A stretch of DNA of 64,000 bases from Streptomyces paradoxus (GTDB taxonomy: Bacteria; Actinomycetota; Actinomycetes; Streptomycetales; Streptomycetaceae), in NCBI RefSeq assembly GCF_014202475.1, contig NZ_JACHGV010000007.1, forward strand, positions 310,001 to 374,000, given 5' to 3'. The notes below the pieces were generated by a model. The model made no database searches. It was not told the origin of the DNA and saw only the letters and a program-made list of their open reading frames with translations. Every line of letters begins with the position of its first letter. Within the stretch, counting starts at the first letter, position 1. A program made the translations under genes and the position numbers. Below are positions 58,581 through 64,000 of the stretch, one piece after another.

Positions 58581-60023
58581 GTGACTTCCGCTCCCGCCAA
58601 GCCCCGTATCCCGAACGTCCTCGCCGGACGCTACGCCTCCGCCGAGCTCGCCACGCTCTGGTCGCCCGAGCAGAAGGTGAAGCTGGAGCGGCAGCTCTGG
58701 CTCGCCGTGCTGCGGGCCCAGAAGGACCTCGGGATCGAGGTGCCGGAGGCGGCGCTGGCCGATTACGAGCGCGTTCTCGACACCGTCGACCTGGCCTCCA
58801 TCGCCGAGCGCGAGAAGGTCACCCGGCACGACGTGAAGGCGCGCATCGAGGAGTTCAACGACCTCGCCGGGCACGAGCACGTGCACAAGGGGATGACCTC
58901 CCGCGACCTCACCGAGAACGTCGAGCAGCTGCAGATCCGCCTCTCGCTGGAGCTGATGCGCGACCGCACGGTCGCCGTCCTGGCCCGGCTCGGCAAGCTC
59001 GCCGGTGAGTACGGAGAGCTGGTCATGGCCGGCCGCTCGCACAACGTCGCCGCGCAGGCCACCACCCTCGGCAAGCGCTTCGCCACCGCCACCGACGAGC
59101 TGCTCGTCGCCCACGGCCGCATCGAGGAGCTGCTGGGCCGCTACCCGCTGCGCGGCATCAAGGGCCCGGTCGGCACCGCGCAGGACATGCTGGACCTGCT
59201 GGGCGGGGACGCCGCGAAGCTCGCGGACCTGGAGCAGCGGATCGCCGGGCACCTCGGCTTCTCGCAGGCGTTCACCTCGGTCGGCCAGGTCTACCCGCGC
59301 TCGCTGGACTACGAGGTCGTCACCGCGCTGGTGCAGCTGGCGGCGGCCCCGTCGTCACTGGCGAAGACGATCCGGCTGATGGCCGGGCACGAGCTGGTCA
59401 CCGAGGGCTTCAAGCCCGGCCAGGTCGGCTCCTCGGCGATGCCGCACAAGATGAACACCCGCTCCTGCGAGCGCGTCAACGGCCTGATGGTGATCCTGCG
59501 CGGCTACGCCTCGATGACCGGCGAGCTGGCGGGCGACCAGTGGAACGAGGGCGACGTGTCCTGCTCGGTGGTGCGCCGGGTCGCGCTGCCGGACGCGTTC
59601 TTCGCGCTGGACGGACTGCTGGAGACGTTCCTGACGGTGCTCGACGAGTTCGGCGCGTTCCCTGCGGTCGTGGCCCGCGAGCTGGACCGCTACCTGCCGT
59701 TCCTCGCCACCACGAAGGTGCTGATGGGCGCCGTGCGCGCGGGCGTGGGCCGGGAGCTCGCGCACGAGGCGATCAAGGAGAACGCCGTCGCCTCCGCGCT
59801 CGCCATGCGCGAGCAGGGCGCCGAGCGCAACGAACTGCTCGACAAGCTGGCCGCCGACGCGCGTATCCCGCTGGACCGTGACCAGCTGGACGCGCTGATG
59901 GCCGACAAGCTGTCCTTCACCGGTGCCGCGGGCGACCAGGTCGCCACCGTCGTGGCCCGGGTCGAGGAGATCGTCAAGCAGAACCCCCAGGCCGCGGGCT
60001 ACACGCCCGGGGCGATCCTCTGA
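58581..60023 (+). CDS. purB: adenylosuccinate lyase
   Basis: A 480-residue enzyme of the fumarase/aspartase superfamily, catalysing two fumarate-releasing steps of purine synthesis (SAICAR to AICAR, adenylosuccinate to AMP). The family signature SSAMPHKMNT is present at about residue 289. GHEHVHKGMTSRDLTEN and RSHNVAAQATTLGKR carry catalytic histidines. The GTG at 58581 gives TSAPAKPRIPNVLAGRYAS. It is followed 22 bp later by mug. Confidence 0.95.
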   Translation: MTSAPAKPRIPNVLAGRYASAELATLWSPEQKVKLERQLWLAVLRAQKDLGIEVPEAALADYERVLDTVDLASIAEREKVTRHDVKARIEEFNDLAGHEHVHKGMTSRDLTENVEQLQIRLSLELMRDRTVAVLARLGKLAGEYGELVMAGRSHNVAAQATTLGKRFATATDELLVAHGRIEELLGRYPLRGIKGPVGTAQDMLDLLGGDAAKLADLEQRIAGHLGFSQAFTSVGQVYPRSLDYEVVTALVQLAAAPSSLAKTIRLMAGHELVTEGFKPGQVGSSAMPHKMNTRSCERVNGLMVILRGYASMTGELAGDQWNEGDVSCSVVRRVALPDAFFALDGLLETFLTVLDEFGAFPAVVARELDRYLPFLATTKVLMGAVRAGVGRELAHEAIKENAVASALAMREQGAERNELLDKLAADARIPLDRDQLDALMADKLSFTGAAGDQVATVVARVEEIVKQNPQAAGYTPGAIL

Positions 60024-60045
60024 CGCGCCGGTCACGCAGCCCGCG

Positions 60046-60591
60046 ATGCCGCGCTTCACGCCCGAGGAGTTGGAGGCCGCCCGCGACCGCGTCGTGCCCG
60101 ACGTGGTCGCGGAGGGCCTGCACGTGCTGTTCTGCGGCATCAACCCCGGCCTGATGACGGCCGCGACGGGCCATCACTTCGCCCGCCCGGGCAACCGCTT
60201 CTGGCCGGTGCTGCACCGGTCCGGCTTCACACCGCGGCTGCTGAAGCCGTCCGAGCAGCAGGAGTTGCTGTCGTACGGGCTCGGCATCACCAACGTCGTG
60301 GCTCGGGCTTCCGCCCGGGCCGACGAGCTGAGCGCCGAGGAGTACCGGGAGGGCGGGCGGCTGCTCGCGGCGAAGGTGGAGCGGCTGCGGCCGCGCTGGC
60401 TGGCCGTCGTGGGGGTGACCGCGTACCGCGCGGCGTTCGACGACCGCACGGCGCGGGTGGGGCCGCAGACGCGGACGATCGGGGACACCCGCGTGTGGGT
60501 GCTGCCCAACCCGAGCGGGCTGAACGCGCACTGGACGGCCGAGACGATGGCGGAGGAGTTCGGACGGCTGCGGGAAGCCGCCGGGGCCTGA
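60046..60591 (+). CDS. mug: G/U mismatch-specific DNA glycosylase
   Basis: A 181-residue member of the uracil-DNA glycosylase superfamily family 2 (MUG/TDG). Motif I is FCGINPGLMTAATGHHFARPGNRFWP and motif II is LPNPSGLNAHW. It removes uracil or ethenocytosine opposite guanine. ATG 60046 (MPRFTPEELEAARDRV). It follows purB by 22 bp, probably co-transcribed, and is convergent with the TTA-bearing gene. Confidence 0.92.
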   Translation: MPRFTPEELEAARDRVVPDVVAEGLHVLFCGINPGLMTAATGHHFARPGNRFWPVLHRSGFTPRLLKPSEQQELLSYGLGITNVVARASARADELSAEEYREGGRLLAAKVERLRPRWLAVVGVTAYRAAFDDRTARVGPQTRTIGDTRVWVLPNPSGLNAHWTAETMAEEFGRLREAAGA

Positions 60592-60595
60592 TCCG

Positions 60596-61027
60596 CTACG
60601 GCGGGTCCGTCTCCGTGACCAGGGCCAGCAGCCGGACCTCCCGCGCCACGTCACGGTCCCCGACCGCCACGGCGACCCAGCGGCCCGTGCCCTCCACCTC
60701 CCACAGGTGGGCGACGCCCGCGCACGCGCTCAACTCGGCCCAGGGGCGGGGTATCTCCTCCCGCTCGGTGCGCAGCTGGACCGTCTCCAGGTTGTAGGGG
60801 TCCGTGTCGCCCCAGCGGGAGGCGAGGAGCTCGTAGACCGCGTCGCGGTCCTTCTCGTACTGGTCGATCGTCACCGCCCGGGCGGCCGGGTCGGTGTCCG
60901 TCGCGGCCTCTAACACCGCGACATGATGACCCGGTCCCGAAAAGCCGACGTCCGACGGGCCGTGCTCCGCCGGAAAGGGGCGGTAGCACAGCTCGTCGAT
61001 GACGGCGATGTGCTGTGCGATGTTCAT
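60596..61027 (-). CDS. unknown protein with a TTA codon
   Basis: A 143-residue soluble protein: MNIAQHIAVIDELCYRPFPAEHG... with no recognised domain, signal or membrane helix. An aromatic Cys-Trp region (SACAGVAHLWEVEGTGRWVAVAV) suggests a beta fold. Leu39 is TTA (codon complement at 60911-60913), making bldA-dependent translation likely. ATG 61027 was taken; no strong ribosome site is visible upstream. It ends 4 bp from the mug stop. Confidence 0.65.
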   Translation of the reverse strand: MNIAQHIAVIDELCYRPFPAEHGPSDVGFSGPGHHVAVLEAATDTDPAARAVTIDQYEKDRDAVYELLASRWGDTDPYNLETVQLRTEREEIPRPWAELSACAGVAHLWEVEGTGRWVAVAVGDRDVAREVRLLALVTETDPP

Positions 61028-61082
61028 GGGTCCAGTAAACCCGCCCCCACTGACACTTGGCGGGGCATCACCCGGCTCGTCG

Positions 61083-61808
61083 TCAGGCGTCCCTGCGGCG
61101 CAGGCGCCAGGCTCCCGCCAGCAGGGCGGCGGCCGTCCACAGCGCGGTCACGGCGAGCCCCGACCACGGCCCCAGGGTGCCGTCGTAGGTCTCCCGGAGG
61201 ACCAGTTGCCCGGCCTTGTCGGGCAGGAAGTCGGCGACGGTGCCGGTGGCGTCGCCGATCACGAACGACACCACGAGGATGAACGGCACCAGCAGGGAGA
61301 GGGTGGCCACGCCGCTGCGCAACAGGGCGGCGATCCCCGCGGCGAACAGCGCCATCAGCATGAGGTAGAGGCCGCAGCCCACGACCCCGCGCACCTGCTC
61401 ACCCGTGCTGAGCCCGACGGCCGCCGGGCCGAGGCCCGCCCGGGCCGCGAGCAGGGCGGCGAGGGCCGTCACCAGCCCCACGAGGAACGCCGGTACGGCG
61501 ATGACGGCCGCCTTGGCCGCGAACCACCGGCCACGGCGCGGCACCGCCGCCAGCGAGAGCCGCAGCGCGCCCTGGTGGAACTCCGACGACACGGCCACGG
61601 CCCCGAAGGAGACGGCCGCGATCTGGCCCGGTATGACGCCGGACAGGGACGCGAACAGCGGATCGAACCCCGGGTCCGAGGCGTCGGAGACGCCGGCGAT
61701 CGCGGAGAACGCCACGGTGGCCGCGAACAGCGCCAGCAGCGCTCCCGGGAGCGAGCGCAGCGTGCGGATCTTCAGCCACTCGGAGCGCAGTACGGGCGTG
61801 AGTTCCAT
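61083..61808 (-). CDS. ABC-2 type permease
   Basis: A 241-residue membrane protein with six hydrophobic helices (about 20-38, 57-75, 100-125, 140-160, 165-187, 214-234). It opens ELTPVLRSEWLKIRTLRS, as in actinobacterial ABC-2 permeases, and contains EFHQGALRLSLAAVPRRGRWFAAKA. It is coupled to the ATPase upstream (2 bp gap). The transported compound is unknown. Confidence 0.88.
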   Translation of the reverse strand: MELTPVLRSEWLKIRTLRSLPGALLALFAATVAFSAIAGVSDASDPGFDPLFASLSGVIPGQIAAVSFGAVAVSSEFHQGALRLSLAAVPRRGRWFAAKAAVIAVPAFLVGLVTALAALLAARAGLGPAAVGLSTGEQVRGVVGCGLYLMLMALFAAGIAALLRSGVATLSLLVPFILVVSFVIGDATGTVADFLPDKAGQLVLRETYDGTLGPWSGLAVTALWTAAALLAGAWRLRRRDA

Positions 61809-61810
61809 GG

Positions 61811-62731
61811 TCAGGCCTCCTGGGACTGTGCGGTGAACTCGGTCTCGGAGTCGGTGAGATCGAAGTAGGCCTGCTCCAACGTGCCCTCCTCGGCGGCCAG
61901 TTCGAGGACGGGCAGGCCCGCGGCCGAGGCGATGCGGCCGATGTCGTCCACCCGTGCGCCGTCCACGGTCCAGTGCCCGTCCGCGTGCTCCTCCGCGTCG
62001 TGGCCGTGCCGGGCGAGGGCGGACGTGAGCGCGACGGGATCGGTCGTGCGGATGCGCACACGGGGCTGCACGCGCGCGTGGATGAAGTCCCGCATGGGGG
62101 TGTCGGCGAGCAGCCGGCCCCGGCCGAGGACGACGAGGTGGTCGGCGAAGGACGCGGTCTCGTTCATCAGGTGGCTGGAGACCAGGACCGTGCGGCCCTC
62201 CCCCGCCAGCCGGCGCAGCAACGTCCGTATCCACACGATGCCTTCGGGATCGAGACCGTTGGACGGCTCGTCCAGCATGATCACCTCGGGGTCGCCCAGC
62301 AGGGCGGCGGCGATGCCGAGCCGTTGACGCATGCCGAGGGAGTACGTCCGTACCCGTCGCCGGGCCACCGACGACAGGCCCGTCTCCTCCAGTACCTCGT
62401 CGGCCCGCCGGTCCGGGATGCGGTTGCTCGCCGCCAGGACACGGAGGTGGTCGCGGGCGGTGCGGGAGCCGTGCGCGGCCTGCGCGTCGAGCAGCGCGCC
62501 CACGTGGCGCAGGGGTTCACGGAGCTCCGGGTAGGGCCGGCCGCCGATCGTGGCGGAACCGGCGGTCGGCCGGTCGAGGCCGAGCACCAGCCGCATGGTG
62601 GTGGACTTCCCGGCGCCGTTCGGGCCGAGGAAGCCGGTGACGCGGCCGGGCCGCACGCTGAAGGTGAGCCGGTCCACGGCCCGCCGGCCGCCGAACTCCT
62701 TGGTGAGGTCCTGGACGTCGATGCTGGTCAT
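61811..62731 (-). CDS. ABC transporter ATP-binding protein (DrrA/CcmA type)
   Basis: A 306-residue ATPase. Walker A FLGPNGAGKST, signature YSLGMRQRLGIAAALL, Walker B VIMLDEPSNGLDPEG and H-loop SSHLM are present, followed by a C-terminal regulatory domain (about 215-306) typical of exporters. It forms a two-gene operon with the ABC-2 permease. A sensor kinase is divergently transcribed 108 bp away, so it may regulate the transporter. Confidence 0.92.
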   Translation of the reverse strand: MTSIDVQDLTKEFGGRRAVDRLTFSVRPGRVTGFLGPNGAGKSTTMRLVLGLDRPTAGSATIGGRPYPELREPLRHVGALLDAQAAHGSRTARDHLRVLAASNRIPDRRADEVLEETGLSSVARRRVRTYSLGMRQRLGIAAALLGDPEVIMLDEPSNGLDPEGIVWIRTLLRRLAGEGRTVLVSSHLMNETASFADHLVVLGRGRLLADTPMRDFIHARVQPRVRIRTTDPVALTSALARHGHDAEEHADGHWTVDGARVDDIGRIASAAGLPVLELAAEEGTLEQAYFDLTDSETEFTAQSQEA

Positions 62732-62787
62732 GGCAGCAGCGTGGCGGCCGGACCGCAGTGCGGTCCTCCCCCGGCGGTGGAGATCGT

Positions 62788-62805
62788 CTCCCCCGTGCGG
62801 GGGAG
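62788..62805. promoter_or_regulatory. inverted repeat CTCCCCC-N4-GGGGGAG between ABC and kinase genes
   Basis: A perfect 7-4-7 repeat in the 108-bp divergent gap, 35-52 bp before the kinase start. It may be an operator of the associated response regulator, or a leader hairpin. Confidence 0.4.
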
Positions 62806-62839
62806 GCTCGCTGTCGGTGCCGGCTGGCACGATGACGCC

Positions 62840-64000
62840 ATGTTCCGCATGCTGCGCCCTTTCACGCGGGCGGTGACGTACACGCGGTGGCTGCATCTGT
62901 CCATGGCCATCGTGTGGCCGTCCCTGTGGCTGTTCATCGACGAGGCGTGGTGGACGGTGGCCACGGCGACCGTGCTGCTGGGGCTCGCGGGCCTGGTCCC
63001 CGCCATGCGGGTCGTGGAGGGGTTCCAGGCCAGGCTGCTGCTGACCGGCCATCGGGACGGTGACGAGAGCACGGAGATCGTCGTCGCTCCCTCGGCCACC
63101 TGGGGCGACCGCGGCCGGCTGGTGGTGTGGCTCCAGACGAGGCTGTTCCTCGGCGCCCTGGTGTCGCATCTCGCCGTCCAGCTTCTCCTCCTCACGGTGG
63201 ACCTGGTGTCGACGGCGCTCAGCGGCGAGCGCGCCGGCGGTGCCTGGCTCGTCGTCACGGGCCACCACTGGTGGCACGCTCTGCTCGCGCCCCTGTCCCT
63301 GGCCCTTTCGGCCGCGGTCGTGGTCGGTTCGGGGCACCTCATCACGGCGATCGCCCTGCGGCTGCTGGGCCCTTCCCCCGCCGAGCGGCTCGCCGCGCTG
63401 GAGGAGCGCACGGAACAGCTCCTGGAACGCACGCGGATCGCCCGGGAGTTGCACGACTCCATCGGGCACGCGCTCACGGTCGCGGTCGTGCAGGCGGGGG
63501 CGGCCCGGGCCGCGGGCGATCCCGCCTTCACCGACCGGGCCCTGGGCGCCATCGAGGAGACCGGCCGGGCCGCCCTGGAGGACCTGGAGCGGGTGCTCGG
63601 CGTCCTGCGCGAGTCGGGGAAACCGGTGAGCGGCAGACCGACTCTCGCGGACGCCGACCGCCTGCTGGAGTCGGCCCGGGCCTCCGGGGCGAAGGTCGAC
63701 GCGGAGGTGACCGGCCCGGTGGAGACGGTGCCGGGGCCGGTGTCCCGGGAGGGCTACCGCATCCTCCAGGAGTCGCTGACCAACGTGCTGCGGCACGCGG
63801 GGGCGGTCCCCGTTCGGGTCCGGGTGCGCGTCGCCGGTGACACGCTCGTCCTGGCGATACGCAATCCGCTCCCGGCCGGAGCCTCCGGCTCCGCGCGCGG
63901 CAGCGGTCTGCGCGGGATACGCGAACGGGCGGCCCTGCTCGGCGGCCTGGCCCGCACCGGGCCCGACGGCGGGGACTGGCAGGTCCATGCCGAACTGCCG
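62840..64000 (+). CDS. NarL-family sensor histidine kinase, C-terminus outside window
   Basis: A kinase with 387 codons in the window and no stop. About four membrane segments occupy residues 15-175. The DHp HisKA_3 domain has the phospho-acceptor His in RIARELHDSIGHALTVAVVQ (about residue 205), and the HATPase_c domain begins near 285 with SREGYRILQESLTNVLRHAG and GSGLRGIRERAALLGG. The cognate LuxR-type regulator is probably the next gene beyond the edge. It is divergent from the ABC exporter, which it may control. Confidence 0.9.
   Translation, partial: MFRMLRPFTRAVTYTRWLHLSMAIVWPSLWLFIDEAWWTVATATVLLGLAGLVPAMRVVEGFQARLLLTGHRDGDESTEIVVAPSATWGDRGRLVVWLQTRLFLGALVSHLAVQLLLLTVDLVSTALSGERAGGAWLVVTGHHWWHALLAPLSLALSAAVVVGSGHLITAIALRLLGPSPAERLAALEERTEQLLERTRIARELHDSIGHALTVAVVQAGAARAAGDPAFTDRALGAIEETGRAALEDLERVLGVLRESGKPVSGRPTLADADRLLESARASGAKVDAEVTGPVETVPGPVSREGYRILQESLTNVLRHAGAVPVRVRVRVAGDTLVLAIRNPLPAGASGSARGSGLRGIRERAALLGGLARTGPDGGDWQVHAELP

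Overview
The window looks like a Streptomyces chromosome. It has very high G+C with strong third-position GC bias, frequent GTG and TTG starts, 4-nt ATGA/GTGA stop-start overlaps and Streptomyces hallmark families: an XRE(DUF5753)/DUF397 pair beside an anti-sigma-like ATPase, PAS/PP2C phosphatases, MurT/GatD, an NlpC/P60 hydrolase behind a ydaO leader, and rare TTA codons. From memory only, the order DNA ligase, succinate-semialdehyde dehydrogenase, pfkA, ornithine aminotransferase, urease, bio genes, purB resembles the S. coelicolor SCO1200-SCO1255 region. I saw no tRNA, rRNA, insertion sequence, prophage or CRISPR, so this reads as conserved chromosome with a few variable small loci.

Layout. 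1-4.1 kb: an acyl-CoA dehydrogenase (cut by the window edge) coupled to a quinone oxidoreductase; an XRE-cupin regulator divergent from a CPFC flavoprotein; a GNAT enzyme. 4.3-8.7 kb: ATP-dependent DNA ligase overlapping a NUDIX gene, gabD-like aldehyde dehydrogenase, a small DUF6213-like gene, a TenA-like protein. 8.8-16.2 kb: acyl-CoA dehydrogenase divergent from a TetR gene, peptide deformylase, murT-gatD (peptidoglycan glutamate amidation), pfkA, ctaG and a small membrane protein. 16.2-20.3 kb (minus): response regulator, DUF485 protein, sodium/solute symporter and LytS-type kinase, overlapped or tightly spaced as one operon. 20.4-23.1 kb: Lrp regulator, DDAH-like hydrolase and ornithine aminotransferase (arginine/ornithine catabolism). 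23.4-27.2 kb: two PAS-PP2C phosphatases. 27.2-31.5 kb: RpiB-family protein, plsC, an epimerase, a secreted tripeptidyl-aminopeptidase-type hydrolase.

31.7-36.5 kb (minus): urease operon ureABCFGD without ureE, with a GlnR-like site upstream. 36.5-38.3 kb: TetR gene divergent from a membrane protein. 38.3-39.7 kb: orphan Phd-type antitoxin gene divergent from a ClpP whose catalytic serine position is alanine, followed by a small helical protein. 40.0-41.4 kb: c-di-AMP (ydaO) riboswitch, NlpC/P60 hydrolase and a membrane protein. 41.5-43.3 kb: anti-sigma-like ATPase, XRE(DUF5753) and DUF397. 43.4-47.8 kb: bioF divergent from bioBAD. 47.9-50.5 kb: class A beta-lactamase with a TTA codon, a membrane-anchored EEP-family protein, a methyltransferase. 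50.5-51.1 kb: RHH/Doc-like toxin-antitoxin pair. 51.2-54.6 kb: MacB-type ABC exporter. 54.7-60.6 kb: GNAT, two DUF21/CBS proteins, SGNH hydrolase, purB, mug. 60.6-64 kb: a TTA-containing unknown gene, an ABC-2 transporter and a NarL-type sensor kinase running off the end.

Most genes are housekeeping or regulatory. The most unusual places are the ClpP-variant/orphan-Phd locus, the kinase-regulator-symporter operon (possibly a carboxylate-sensing uptake module), and several perfect inverted repeats at divergent promoters that look like operators for the adjacent regulators. Motif and site calls were made by eye; no database search or folding was run.
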